Numbered from the stretch's first letter, positions 1-13,900 are shown. The stretch: 64,000 nt of DNA from Vanilla planifolia (GCA_023846275.1 JAIUJO010000229.1:372030-436029), one strand, 5' to 3'. Numbers and translations: made by a program. Notes: generated from the sequence alone by a model not told the origin.

Positions 1-3000
1 TAAGGATGTTAAGCTTGACCTCCATAGTATCGTTGATTGCATTTTTTCCCATATTATATATCTTGTTTCTTAAACATTTCACTTTAATATAATAATATTA
101 ATATGTTTCTAATTCTACACTCATGTAACATTTACACCTCTTTGATGTGGTGCTATTACATTAGTTCAATTTACTTTATTTCAACTTTATCATCTATGAA
201 ATTAATATTAAAATCATTAGGTATAAACAAAATAAATGTGGATGCATTAGCCCCAATGAGCTCTTTCAAGAAAAATATTCATTAGTATAGTTTTAATTTT
301 TTTCTATGTTTAATTGTTTTATGTGGTATTTTTATTTTTACTTGATTTGATGATCAAAGACATAGCATTTGATCTCCTTAGTATCTTGTAATGTAGTTTT
401 CCAATACAATTTATATTATTTTTTCAAAATTTTTACTTTGGCTCGCATATATTATTACAAAATGCTATTTCTTCTCTTATGTGGGCTCTCTATTACTTTG
501 ATTTATTTATAATGTTTTACTTGAATTTATCTTCAACTTTATTGTGTATTAAGCGAATCTAAAAATTAAAAACTTATTATAATTTATAATTATTTAATTT
601 TGTAGATCATAGTAATTGTAAAAAGCTCTAATTTAGATAAAGTAAATCTCATTCGATTAATGTCAATGAGCATTATCAAAATAAGTTCTAATTTTTAAAT
701 TTTTAAATATTTTTTTAAAGGCTTGGTCATGTTTAACAAGATATTTTGATTCATTTGTTATACGATGGTTTCAGAATTACATGCAATGCAACTTTCCCAA
801 ATAATTTATCTCATTTTTTTAAAAGTTTTACTTCGATTTTGTACGCAACTATATAACTCATATTCTTCTATAATGTGACATTTATAAAGATATGACTTGG
901 TCATATTGCACTACTTTAATTTAACTCATTTTAGCTTTAACATACATTTTCTAAAAATTAAAGAAATATTTTTAATTATTTAAAATTTTTAATTAATAAT
1001 TCTTAAAGATATAAAACAAAGGTGAATTGTGAAATAAACATAGTCAAACTCAACTTGATGAGCTCTATCTATTTAGATATATATTTTGTATATTTCAATA
1101 GTTTATTTAAGATTTTTTTTGCCTTGATTTATCAGATATTTTTATCCCTACACAATATTATGGTTACAAATATTATACATGATCTCCTCAGTATATTGGA
1201 ATATTATTTTCCTATAAAACTTATGTCATATTATAAAAATATTTAACTTTAATTTTTTTATATTATTATGAAATCTAAACAACCTATAGTTTGACCATTA
1301 CATCCCATTTATTTACTTGTATTGCATTACTTCAATTTATCTTATTTTAGCATTATTAAATATTTACAAAATTTTAAAATAAGAAATTATTATTACTATT
1401 AATTAAAAGTAATTATATATAAGATTTGGATGAGGTAAAGTAAACATTGTTGGAGGCCTTAGTATCTTTGAATATAGCTTTCCTACATAATTTTTCTCAC
1501 ATTTTCTAAGTTTTTTTTAACATTGTTATATTACTATGAAATTCTAATTCTTCACCAGTGAGTCTCTTAGATAACTTTTATTTAGGCATATTCAATTGTA
1601 TCAATTTGCCATATTTCAATCTCACTTAATGCCTATTTTTTAAAAAAACATTATTGCTCTTTACACTTATTTAGTTTGATAATTGAAAGTAATTCAAGTC
1701 AAGTTTTCTCAAGACAAAATAAAAATAATTAGACTCATTTGGATCTGTACCACCACAATAAATATTCTTTTTTATATTTCCAAATGTTTTATTTTCTATT
1801 TTTTTGGCATGCTTTATAGGCTAATCATTTCATTACTAATTTGTTGTTCAAGGATGCTACTCTCAATCTTTTTAATTTTTAAGAATTCTACATACTGATA
1901 AGTTTGTCTCACATCATCAAATTTGTTTCTTTCATTTGGTTTTGTTTCTATTAAACTCTAATTCTTCTCTTGCATGACATTTAATTTACTTTTATTTGGT
2001 TATATCATGTTATTCTAATTTATCTCATTTCATCTTCAATATATATTTCTTAAAATTAAAAAAATAATTTATTTTTATTTGTGTTTAATTTCTTTTGTAT
2101 TTCTTAACAATTACAATCAAGGTCTACTAAAGATGAAGTAAACATCATCAGACATGGGTCAATTGCCTCTATTTTATTAAATATTAATTTTTTTTTTAAA
2201 ATATTATATTTTCTAGGTTGTTAACATGCTTTAGAATTATTTTTTATTTTTGATTGATTTGATGGTCGAGGATGCTACACTCGAACACCTAAGTAATTTG
2301 GAAAGCAAGTTTCACATGCAATTTATATAATTTTTAAATTTTTTCACTTCGATTTGATTGTATTTCTTATTAACTCTAAAAATCCTACTGTGACCGTTTA
2401 CAATACTTGTATTTGGCTATATTATATAGCTTATATGTATCTCATTTTAATAATAGTATATATTTTTTAAATATTGAAAACTAATCTATTATTATTTCTG
2501 CAAATTTATTTTTGTTTCTCACAAAAAGTCTAGATGAGGTCTGATCAAAAAGAGACAAGCATTGTTGGATTTGTCTTAAAAGTGCCTTTTCTTCTAAAAG
2601 AATAATGATTATATTTGCATATTTTTTTACTATCTAAAGTTTTTAAATTCTTTGTGAGATATTTTTGTTTGTACCTAATTTGACTACTAAAGATATTACA
2701 CTCTAGAACTTTAGTATGTTGGAATGCAACATTGTCATACAATTTGTGATATTTTTTATTGTTTCTTTTTTATTTCATTGTACTATGTTGAACCTCCAAT
2801 TTTCTAGTGTGACTTTATGTCACTATGATTTCATTATATTGGACTACTTAAATTTATCTCTTTTAAGATTGAATATATATTTTCTTAACTTCAAAATATA
2901 AATTTATTACTTTTTATGCTTATTTATTTTAAGCTATACGAAAATTAAAAACTTAGGAAAGTTGATTCCTTGCAATAGGCACATTCTGGTGTTTCGACAC

Positions 3001-3740
3001 TGAAGGGGTCACTGCTGGATTTTATGGAGGTCTTCTATTAAATATTTCACACATTTTGTGATACATTTTGAGTTGTAACTTATTTCATCTTTGAGGACGT
3101 TACACTTTATCTACCTAATATCTTGAATTTGAGTTTCCTATATCATATATATCATCTCTTAACTTGTTTTTTAATTTAACTATATTACAATGCAACTATT
3201 ACTACCCTACATGTGATGTTTATATTATTTCTATTTAGGTACATCACATTGTTTCAATTTATCTATTGAAAATTTCAACATATATATTTTTTCATATAAA
3301 ATTATAGTATTTTATGAATTATTTCTATTTACATTCATAACTCATTGTATTTTGAAATGAGGTCAAATAGAGATGAAACAAATATTGTTGGGCTCATCTC
3401 AATGAGCTATATTATTTAAATAATAATTTTTAAATTTAAAAAAAATATAATATTTTTCCATTTTTTATATGTTATTTTGATTCATGATAGATTTAATGAT
3501 TGATAAAGTTATAGGTGGCTTCTAAAAAATCATGGAATATAAATTTTGATTGTAATTAATCTCATTTATTTAATTTTTTATTATATTGCTATGTTACTCA
3601 AAATCTCATGTGTGATTATTACATTACCCATATATAGTTATATTACATTATTTAAATTTATCTCTTTCCATTTTTGACACATGCATTGCAAAAATTAAAA
3701 AAATAATTATTATTTATGATAATTATCTTTAGTTATTTGT
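1..3740 (+). repeat. Degenerate satellite array, block 1 (unit about 410 bp)
   Basis: A tandem repeat visible by eye. Each unit carries, in the same order, a landmark like aaggatgttacactcgatct followed by ccttagtatcttggaatg, then aatttatctcattt, actttgatttggttatatta, tgaaactctaattcttctc, another attacttcaatttatctcat, a long A/T stretch, and a segment like gatgaaataaacatcattgg. The landmark recurs near 4, 358, 765, 1,170, 1,459, 1,852, 2,271, 2,692, 3,096 and 3,505, so spacing is mostly 390-420 bp with shorter units of about 354 and 290. Monomers are strongly diverged from each other, which points to an old array that is no longer homogenised. It runs off the left edge of the window. I do not recognise the family. 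It has no coding potential; the short frames inside it are chance. Confidence 0.82.
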
Positions 3741-3759
3741 TCTATTTCTAAACAAGGAC

Positions 3760-4960
3760 ATCTGAAGGCATTACTAGAGAAGGAGAACAAGAAAGATATG
3801 AAAAACTATTGAATAAGTGGTGAAAGAATAATGGAAAAAAGAAAATAAGAGGAACAATGCATTCAAGGAATAAAGAAAAGTAAGACCAATAACTTGAATA
3901 ATAAAAGAATTAGAAGAAAAAGAAGGTTAGGATATGAAGGTTGTAAAAGAAGAAGAAAAAGAATAAGAACACGAATAAGAAAATATTAGTAAATGAAACT
4001 AAGTGCTAAAAAGGTTATTAAAAAATTTTAAGAATAAAAATTATTCTTGTTGGAATTAATATTATTGTTGAATATAGTAAAATAATTAAATCATAATTTT
4101 TCTTGAATTGTAATTGGTATTGAGATGGAAACAAAAAAATATGAGAACAAAGTTAGACAATAGAAAGCATCCTAGAGAGGAAAGATAAGAAAAATAAGAT
4201 AATAAAATGTGAAGAGAGAGATGAGTCTGAAACTTGTTAGATAGTGAGAGGTAGAGAGAGAATGAAGATTGTGGAAAGGAGCTGAAACGAGAGCAAATGA
4301 ATGGAAGAGAGATGAAAGCTAGAGAATGAAAGCAAAGGCTCGTAGAAAGTTATAATAATGGTGAAGAGATAAATCTACAAAGAGGGACATGAAGAGAGAG
4401 AATTAATAGATAAAAGACAAAGGGAGAAATAATAGGGATTAAGATTGATTGAATGAGAGAGATCTTGAGAGGAATTAATGTTTGATATATTTTGAAGAGT
4501 CAAATGATGAAAGATTAATAATTGTAAAAGAATATATAAAGAGAGTTAAAGAAAAAGAAAAGAAAAATATTGTTAAATAAACAAGTAAAAAAGAGTGATA
4601 AAAAGCAACAGAGAATGTAAGAGACTAAGATAATTGCAAAATTCGAGTCGAACACACATTTAGAAATAAAGGGGTAATAATGAGAGAGTGAGAAGAGCAA
4701 AAAGAGAGAGAAGTAAAATTAAGAAAAGTGTGAGGAATAAGAAAAAGAATAATGGGAAAATGAAGTTGGTGTCTTTAATAGAGATGTTGATGGATAGTGG
4801 TAGATAGTTTAAGAGGAAAGCAAACAACAAGAGTAAGCACAAGTTAAATTGATGTATAGGAAAGGAAACAAAAATGTATAGAAAAGGAGGATAGAGTAGA
4901 GGTTAATAAAGAATGAAAGAAAAAGAAAAACATGTAAAAAAAACGAACGATCTAATATTG
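3760..4960 (+). repeat. Purine-rich (GA/AAG) low-complexity tract
   Basis: About 1.2 kb in which the plus strand is overwhelmingly A and G, built from irregular GAGA, AAGAA and GAAAG runs with few pyrimidines. Words such as agagggacatgaagagagag (near 4,381) recur in similar form in the purine tract at the right end of the window (near 63,869). The minus strand gives two short open frames, but these are leucine/phenylalanine-rich translations of pyrimidine sequence and carry no domain. It may be a decayed GA microsatellite or minisatellite, or part of an unrecognised repeat. Confidence 0.7.
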
Positions 4961-6590
4961 CAACATTGTTACATGAACAATAACTAAGAAATAGGTAATG
5001 TTATAAAATTTACTCATAATTTATTTGAATTACTTAGTATTATCACAATAAAAATATGGACTTTTAAGAAAAACAATTATTATAACAATGTTCCTTTAAA
5101 ATATAATAATCATCAATTATTATTATAATATTTAAGAATAAGTGTTACTAATTAAGAAAAATTGTCATTTTGATTTTAATAATTATTATTTGTTTCCCAA
5201 AATCCATAAGAGAATTATAACCAATTATATTATGAATGATTTTTTAAATTATTTATTATTTTATTATATTATTACAAATTAAAAAAATATAAAGAGATAA
5301 TTTTTAATTTTTAATTTCCATATTCTGATAAGATTATAATAAAAATATAAATTATCATTATTATTATTACCTTGGCTATCATAGTAATCAAAATGATTAG
5401 AAATAAGAAAATCAATAACATAAAATAATTAAAAAACATATTGTATTTATAGTACTTTTAGTAATTAACGCTTAATTATTAAATAATTATAAGTAATAAT
5501 AACTTTGAAATGAATAATTTCTTTTGTTACACCTATTCTTCATATTAGTTTTTCAATAAATTATGTTTAATAATTCATGATAATAAAATTAATATTATAA
5601 TTGCTCTTTTTTCTTTAATTAAGTATTTATAAATCATATTATGTTTTATAATGTTGATATACACAATTAGAATAGTGGTACAAATAATTAATCTTTAACT
5701 ATATAATTTATTAAGAAGTGTGAAAGCATAATATAATTCTTGTTATTTGTTATTATTAAGCATATTATTTTTTATTCCATTTGATTTAAAATTTTAAAAA
5801 TATAATTAAAAGCATTGCATTTATCAATTATTTCTCAAATATTTACATTAAATTTTCATGTTATTATAGATATTATTATATTCTTTGCAAATATATTTAG
5901 CCTATAATTGTAAAAATATACTAAAAATAACTGATAAAAATTATTAAATTATTTTCTGTTAAAGTTTATATTGTTATTAAAAATAATATGTAATTAATTG
6001 GAGTTAATGATAGGGAAAAGATTGAAAGGAAAAAAAAAGAAAAACTAGAAATAGAATGAGAATTTGAGAAGAGAAAAAAGAAAAATAAGGTTAAAAGTAG
6101 AGTAAGAATCGGAAAAATAGAACATCAAGAAAATTAGAAGGAAAATAAGACCAAGTAAACAAAAAATTGAATGAATAAGAAAAAAATAGAAAAAGAAGAA
6201 AAAGAAGTTGAGGAAGGAAAGAATTTGATGAAATAAAAAAGAATAAAATGATGAAAAATGCTTGCACTATTAATTAAAAAAATTATTAAAAGAATCAGCT
6301 TTTTAATTAATAAAAATTACTCTTATTATTTGAACAAAAGCTTTTATTTAATATCAACAATAATTAATTCCTTTAAGTTCTTCTAAGAATTGTTTTTGAT
6401 ATAAAAATAGTTATTAGATACTAGACGTTAATATTATGCTTTATATTAAATTCTAAATCATGTTTATATTTTTTATTATCTCAAAAATTATATTAACTAA
6501 TTAATGTCACTATTTTAACTAATTAATGATTAATGTTCTAAGGTAACAACAAAAAGGTAAATTCTAGCATTAAACCAAAACATTGTGAAA
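4960..6590. other. Unassigned A+T-rich DNA with a small purine tract
   Basis: I see no gene here. The sequence is almost purely A and T with short direct TAATAATTATT-like runs. A second, shorter purine-rich stretch lies at about 6,000-6,260 and resembles the tract at 3,760-4,960. Confidence 0.5.
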
Positions 6591-6599
6591 AAAATAAAC

Positions 6600-6880
6600 A
6601 GAAGTGACAAAAAGACAAATCCATCATAGCAGCATAATAGAATCATAATAGTGGCAACATGGGGGTGTGTTGCACAAGAAATTTCATGTGCGCATGAGTC
6701 AAGCACCTGTAGTGCCTGTTGTATAAGTGATCGTTACAGTTGAACTTAATACACTATCACAACGAATGCATGCATGACGTTGTTATTTGTGCATCAAAAT
6801 ATTTATTGTGCACTTGAACTATGTCTAATGTAGGCATGCCAAGAATGCATGTTATTGGGACATGGTAATTTGTCTCATAA
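6600..6880. other. Small island of higher G+C, unassigned
   Basis: About 280 bp with clearly more G and C than its surroundings, including gcatgc-type words. It resembles the texture of old LTR or MITE fragments elsewhere in the window, but I could not align it to any of them with confidence. No reading frame of interest. Confidence 0.3.
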
Positions 6881-8130
6881 AATTCACATAATTGGTAGAA
6901 TTGTTATGATTTTTTAAAAATAAAATTTTTAATGCTAAAATTTACATTATAATGTATTTTGTAATAAAATATTTTTCCAAATTTCTATATAATAAAGTTA
7001 TAATGAAAGATAAAGTTGTTGAAAATTATAAAATATTTTATTTAAATTTATTACTTTTATAATTTGAAACCCATTGAAGGAAATTTTCTTAGGATAATTA
7101 ACCATTTTATGGTAACAACCTCATTCTCTTTCTTTTCTTCTTTATTCTCTTTCTATTTCGAGCACTTTCATTTTTGCTTGTCTGACTCACAAAAGTAAGT
7201 TTTCTATCGAGGGCTCATGGTGAGAACACATCATAGAAAGATAAACTTTAGAGCTCTATTTTTCTTTCTTTCCCTTCTATTCTTGTTGTTTTAATTATTT
7301 TATATGTTGTCCTGTGTCTACCTAGACTCCTCCATTAAATCAAGAAAGCTAAAACTCTTTCTGTGATACTCTTGTTACAGTAGGATTAATATATGTAATA
7401 GTAATTATTATATCTAATGATCAATATTATTTTTTTTAATGGTCATGAAAATAACCAATAATTAAATTTTAGTATCAAAAAAACTTTTGTCCTTTAGTTA
7501 TTCTAAAAAATTAAAAAAAATAGTATTTAATATCTATAATTATGATAAAATAAAAATTAATTTTTGATATATTACTAATAGTATGTATAATTCTTCAAGA
7601 AACTAATAAGGGATAAGGAACATTTTGCAAATTGTTATCATCATTAATTCATAACTACATTAACTATTATTTTTAAGAAATTAAATTAAATTTAATTATT
7701 GATTGTAAACTTTATTTATTTGAACAAGGTAAGTTAGTGACTAAGAGTTTAACAATGAGCAAAGATATTAGCATTAAGAACTAACTCTTTCTTTTAGTTT
7801 TTTTAATAACTATTAATTACTTAAGTTATTAAAATTATTAAAAAAGTTTAATAGTTGTTTCCTAATAATATGAAAATAAGTTTAATTAATTCAAATAGTA
7901 TTAACGAAAATTTTAAGAATTTATCATGTTAAGTTTTGAGTTCACAAAATTATTTTTCAATTATTTATAATTATAAACCTCTTACATAATGAACTAACAA
8001 ATTTTTAGATAAACAATTATTATCAAAGAAAGGAATTGCGTTCTTTAAATGACATAAAAAGGCTTTAGAAAGCTTGTATAAATATATTATTTGTAAATTT
8101 CAAGTTTTTAACTCAATTTAATAGATTGAT
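6880..8130. other. Unassigned A+T-rich DNA, pyrimidine-rich at 7,110-7,370
   Basis: No gene seen. The plus strand between about 7,110 and 7,370 is pyrimidine-rich (ttctctttcttttcttc-like). That could be the decayed 5' end of something transcribed, or simply low-complexity sequence. The remainder is A+T-rich filler up to the LINE remnant. Confidence 0.4.
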
Positions 8131-8159
8131 GAAGAACTTTACAATTAGCTCATGACTTT

Positions 8160-8900
8160 CAAACAGGATTGTATTAGATGCCTAATGATTCCTTCTAGCT
8201 AGCATGGGGTTTATGCAAGGTAATCCTTTTTATCCATTGCCCTTTATACAACAATTGGAGTCCTTTTTAACGGACATTAAAGGGTCAATTTGTGGATGGA
8301 AAGATACTTCATTGTGCAACAAAAAAGGCTGTCTAATTTGTTTCTCATCATAGTTATGTTGAAGATATTATCTATTTTAATAAAATGGTATATGAGTCCT
8401 TTGAATTGCCTTAAGAGTTTCCTCAAAATGTTTCAAGAGTTATTAGGTCTATAGCTAGCTTTATAAAAGATAAAATTCTACAAAACTACAACTTCAAAGA
8501 AATTTGTAATTTAAAAATTAGTATAGTCAATTTTTTTAATAGTGCTCTCTAGTAATAGCATTCTAGGAAAGGTTTACATTTTTATGTAGAAAGAAAGAAC
8601 ACTTCCTTCTATAGTCACTTGAAAAATGACATGACAAGATGACAAGCTAGAACAAAAAGTTGTTAACGTTGGGTGGTTGATTAAAATTGATAATGAATGT
8701 TCTAGGCTTTATTTTAGCTTACTGACTAATGATGGTAGATGCATCAATCATAATCTTAAACAAACTTGAAAAGATTATTAAATGATTTAATTGTTGGAAT
8801 TTTAATGTCATTCAAAAAATTTAATTGGATGGCTTGGGCTAAAGTATGTGCATTATTGGAAGAAAATGGATTAGGATTAAGAAAGAGAAGGTATATAATT
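8160..8900 (+). pseudogene. LINE-1 reverse transcriptase pseudogene fragment
   Basis: Three L1 reverse transcriptase landmarks appear in order. At 8,215-8,244 the sequence encodes QGNPFYPLPF, matching the family's RQGDPLSPLLF. At 8,340-8,372 it encodes VSHHSYVEDII, corresponding to the catalytic box normally written LxFADD or YADD; the two aspartates are now E and D in a YVED context, so catalysis would be lost. At 8,829-8,891 it encodes MAWAKVCALLEENGLGLRKR, matching the conserved WxKVCxPKxxGGLGxR block. The first two landmarks lie in different frames and stops interrupt the rest, so at least one frameshift separates them. Assignment to L1 RT is by these motifs and their spacing; the subfamily is not determined. 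Confidence 0.8.
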
Positions 8901-9689
8901 GTGGCATACACTAGATAATTTAATTTGAAATGGTAGCTAACCAAACACACTTCGCAAATTTCATTAATGTTGAACTCTTGAATGGCAGTCAAAAGGTCAT
9001 CAAATCAAGCATATTGAATAATTAATATTTTTTCTTTTAGAGAACACATACAAGTGTTTTATTTTAGGCATTTGCTTTGAGACCATCGATAATGATAGAA
9101 CATTCAGCATACATTTGGTTTAAAATGTATTTAGATAAGTGTTCTTTGAACGAAAATTATGGAAAATATTTTCAATAGAAAACTTCCTCGAATAGTTTTA
9201 CACTTTGATTTGAAAATTATAATTATGTTACTAAATTTCTAAGAGCAATTGTATAGATATTGTATTTAGTTGGCTTCCAAATCTCCTCACTACTCTAATA
9301 AGATCCTGTTGGCCATTCTTTCATTGGCTTACATTCAGAACAAAAGATATGGTCATTCATTGGTAGAGCTTTAGAAAATGTGCTGTAGCGAACAAAAAAA
9401 TATTAACACCGCCCACAATAAGTAATGGTAGTAGATTTTTAAGAGTATAGTAAATTATGAAAATCTTAATCACACAATCAATATGTTGAAATAATTGGAA
9501 GCCTTGATGTGAAAGATTGTGTGAAAAAATTATGAATCAAATAGAACTATTACAAACAATATCATTATACAGTATTGCAATATTTTCAAAGGTGTTCAAG
9601 TAACACAAAATTTAGCAATGGACCAGAGTTTTGTATCGAAGGGTTTGACTCCCACTTTCAAAAAAAAATAAAAAATTTGATTGTGCAAA

Positions 9690-9910
9690 GTACTTTATGT
9701 AGTCCTTTGCTACTTAACATAGAGAAATTAAATATAAATAGGCACTACAAAAAGAATATTTGTAATACAAGTGGTATTATTAGAGATCTTGATTGTAATG
9801 TAATTCATTTCTTCAATCTTTCAATTGATCATTATTCAACTATGGATGCCTTGATTACAATGATGGAAAAATGCTTAAAATGGAGCAACAATAAAAATAT
9901 ACTATAACTA
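9690..9910 (+). pseudogene. LINE-1 RNase H domain fragment
   Basis: Within an open stretch of 110 codons (9,575-9,907) the part from about 9,719 reads IEKLNINRHY, then NTSGIIRDLDCNVIHFF. This fits the plant L1-type RNase H pattern of a KLNxDG start, then GGxxRDxxGxxxxxF, and then an AExxAL helix region (here STMDALITMMEKCLKWS). The family's first catalytic aspartate, usually in NxDG, reads NINR, and the glutamate of the AE helix reads MDA, so the enzyme would be inactive. The upstream half of the open frame shows no recognisable domain. This is the best-preserved open frame in the first 15 kb, but it is transposon debris rather than a host gene. Confidence 0.75.
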
Positions 9911-10059
9911 AGATAGAGCTTGCCCAATTACATTAATTGATATGATCCAAGTAAGAATTAAATTATATTTGAATATTTTTTTTTATAACAAACAAAGGTG
10001 ATAGTTATATTGCTCTCTTTGAATTGGTAGTGGACATACATGGACTAAAAAGAAGTAAC

Positions 10060-10930
10060 CCAAACCCTTACTAAAATAATAAGGAAAATGATGAAAGAAC
10101 TAAATTTTAATGTCCATAATATTCCATCTCAAATCATTGCTTCTATGAACATGAAAAAGGCTGAATTGTCTTATTTACATTAATGTGAGGTTTAGAATCC
10201 CATCATCCAATTAGATTATTAAAAGGATGTTTAACTTCAATGATACATATAACTTTAGGAGGACCCACTCTTGGATCAACTCAGATTAGTACAACTCCAT
10301 TCCTAGATGAAGTACAATAGCAACAATGTGATAAACAATATCCCCTCACCAACACAAAAAAGAATGTAAATATATGTGCTTTATGAATTATAAAATGGAG
10401 TATGCTAGTTTTAGGAACATTATTCAAAACCATAATGGGAAAAATTTTGGAATCCTTCTATTATGTTAGAAACAAAGAGTCACAATCATAATTAATTAGA
10501 ATATCTTTGATTTGCAAACAAAAATGTTGTATCAAGCACAAAGTTCATTTGATCATGGTTTAATTGTATTGAAATATGATCCTAAAAATGATAAAAGGTT
10601 AGTGGTAGATAGCATTGAATATGTCCAATTGTTTTTGAAAAGTTTGCATAAAATCAATTCTCTTAAATTCATTGGGTTAATATTTGCAAAGAAGGCAACG
10701 AAGTCGTGAAGCATTGCACAAAAAGAGTAACATAGTGAACTAAATCTGTAATGTATGACTCAATGCACATGGCTAAGATATTTAGGGCTCTAGTTATTGT
10801 GAATAAGCATCAAATTCAACACATTCCATAATACAAAATTTCTTCTACTACAAAAGCTATCTTATATTTTTGTTAGATGATGTGATAATAGGCAACACAC
10901 GAATCCATAACACAACTACACCTTCAATTT
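10060..10930. other. Unassigned DNA between LINE remnant 1 and satellite block 2
   Basis: Composition is more balanced than in the satellite, so this is probably decayed element sequence, possibly the LINE 3' tail plus another insertion. A 65-codon open frame at 10,512-10,709 has no domain I recognise and no clear relation to the RNase H upstream. Confidence 0.4.
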
Positions 10931-13900
10931 ACCTTATTTGATCATTATTTTAGATTTACTTAATACTAGATGAAATCATTTTTATTACTCATTATTTTTT
11001 AATTTTTAAGTCAGATATTCTTAAAGGAGCTTGATCGAGCTCTCTCTTATTACATGTTCTTTTTTATATTTTAAAGTACTTTATTCTCAAAGGATTTTGC
11101 ATGCTTTATAAGAAACTTTGATTTTTGCCTAATTTGATGATGAAGGACACTTGATCACCTTTGTATCTTTGAGCACAATTTTTTCATATAATTTATCTCA
11201 TTTCTTAAAGCTTTTTTGCTATGATTTGATTATATTATTTTGTGACACTAAATCTTATCTTGTGTCACCATTACATTGTATTGATTTTATTTTATTACTA
11301 TGTAAAAATTAATCTTATTTAAACTTTAATGCATAGTTGTAATACTAATTTATTATTATTTTTGAAACTAAATAATCATCATTAATTTGAAATGATGTCT
11401 AATAGAGATAAAATAGATGTCATTAGACCCTTCTAGATAAGGTTTATCCCTTTAAATATTCATTTTAATATTTTTAAATATTTTATTTAATTTTATATGC
11501 ATTCTAAAACATTTTTGTTCATATATGTTTTACCAATCAAGGACGTTGCACTCGATCTCCTTTATATATTAAAATGTAGCTTTACTCTGTAATTTACTTC
11601 TTTTTTTCAAATTATTAGCTTTGATTTGGTTATATTTCTATGACGTTTTGAATATCTTCTCAAGTGACCAAAACATTGATTTGATTTGTTTATATTAATT
11701 TCTTTTAGTTTATCTTATCTTAGTTTTAATATAAGTTTACTAAATTTTTAAGAAATAGTTTATTATTATTTATAATTATTTACATTAGTAATTTATAGTA
11801 ATTCTAATTTAGATCAGATTGAGATAAAATAATCATCATTAGATAAAGAAATGTTGTTGTGCACTACTTATCTCTATCAAATTAAATATTCATTTCAATA
11901 TTTTTAAAATATTTTTTGTAGTGTTTTGCCATGTATTCCATCTTTTTTTAATTTGAAAACAACTTGATGATCAATAATGTAACACTTGATCTTCTTAATT
12001 TCTTACAATACAATATTCATGTATAATTTATATCACTTAATATTTTTACTTTGATTTGGTTATATTACAATGAAATTCCAATTCTTCTCTTTTGTTAGCC
12101 TAACATTACTTTGATTTAGTTTTATTATATTGTTTGAATTTATCTTATTGAACTTTATTATGTATAAAATAATATTTAAAAATTAATCTACTATTGTTAA
12201 TATATATATAACAAGAAAATTTGCAATAATTTTTAATTATGAAATTAAATATTATTTTCATATTTTTAAATATTTTTAATTTAAAAGAAAATTTTGATTT
12301 GTAACTAATTTAGCAATTGAAGTGTCATATTTGATCTCTTTTATATCTTGAGATGCAAATTTTCCAATTAATTTAGCTCGTTTATTCAAATTTTTTTGTT
12401 TTATTTGGTTATTCATTATGAAACTCAAATTCTCTCTAGTTTAGCTTTAAAATATATTTACATAATATTTAAGTACTAATTTATTATTATTTATTATAAT
12501 TATTTGTAGAAATTTGAAACAAAGTCTAACTTAGTTGAAACAAACATAATTTGATAGATCTTATTGAGCTCCATCCAATTAAACATTTCTTTATGTATTT
12601 AAATATTTTATTCTCAGGTTTTGGCTTACTTCACAAGATATTTTGATTTATATGAGATTTGATGTATAGGATGTTGCACTTTACAACCTTAGTATTTTTT
12701 ATTATTACTCAAAATATAATTTATCTCATTGTTTAATTAATAGTTTTAATAATATTATGTACTATTTATATATAATTTGATGATTAGAATGTTATGATTG
12801 ATGTCTTTTGTGTCTTGGAATGAGTTTTCCAACATAATTGGCCTCACTTTTTTAACTTTTTTTCTTAGATTTTGTTATGTTACCATATAACTCTAAATCT
12901 TCTCTTTTTTACTTTTAAATATATTTGATTTTGTTATATTCCATTGCTTCAATTTATATTATTAAATATTCTATATATATTTATTTAGGAATTCATAATA
13001 ATTCTAAACAAGATCTATTAGAGATGAAACAGATATTGTTGGAATTATCATAACATGCTCAATCCAATTAATTATTTAATTTTATATTTCAAATATTCTT
13101 TTATTTTTTTGCTCAATTTTGAAGGAATTTTGATTTATACCTAATTTAATAATCAAACATTTTATGCTCAATCTACTTAGTACCATGTAATACAGCTATC
13201 ATAATCATTGTATCTCATTTCTTCAAATTTTTTTTCTTTGATTTGGTCATATTACATTGTAATCATAAATCTTCTCTCGAGTGGCCTTTTTTGGTGATTA
13301 TTTTTGTAATATATATTGTTTGAACTTAAGACATATCAACTTTAATATATATTCACTTAGAATTAAGACAATAGCTTATTATTATTTAAGCCTATTTATT
13401 TTGCTATTTCATAGTAATTCTAAAATTGTTCTAATCAAGATAAAGAAATATCATTGGACTCCTCATCAATGTGCTCTAAAAATCCGAATATTAATTTTTG
13501 TGTTTTGAAATATTTTATTTTATATAATTTCATAGCTTTATCATGTATTTCATTTGAAAAAAGATTTTATGATAATGAATGTTACACTCCCAGTCCTTAG
13601 TATCTTGGAATAAAACTTTCCCATAAAATTAATACTATTTCTCCAAATAGTTTTATTTAATTTTGTTACAATACTATGAAAATATAATTCACCTCTTGTG
13701 TGACCTTAACATTACTTCAATTTGCATTCATTACATTAATTCAATTGATCTCTTTTCAACTTTAACATATATTTGCTTAACATATGAAATAATTAATTTT
13801 TTATTAATGCTTGTTCGCTTTGATAATTCACTAATAATTCTTAATGAGATCTGAACAACAAGAGAAAAACATTCCTTTTGTCTCATCTAGAATAGATATG

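Larger units (their letters stand above)
8140..10060 (+). mobile_element. L1-type LINE remnant 1 (ORF2 3' half only)
   Basis: A 5'-truncated non-LTR retrotransposon on the plus strand. What remains follows the order of a plant L1 ORF2: the reverse transcriptase palm, the C-terminal RT/thumb conserved block, and a terminal RNase H. The reading frame changes several times and contains stops, so it is dead. The region between about 8,900 and 9,690, where a zf-RVT domain would be expected, is not legible. No ORF1 or endonuclease is seen upstream, which is typical of incomplete LINE reverse transcription. No clear poly(A) tail or target duplication could be fixed. It lies between the two satellite blocks. 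Confidence 0.78.

Noticed and set aside
4515-4842. Two minus-strand frames resembling membrane proteins
   Set aside because: Leucine and phenylalanine runs come from the purine-rich tract; no start context or conserved motif.
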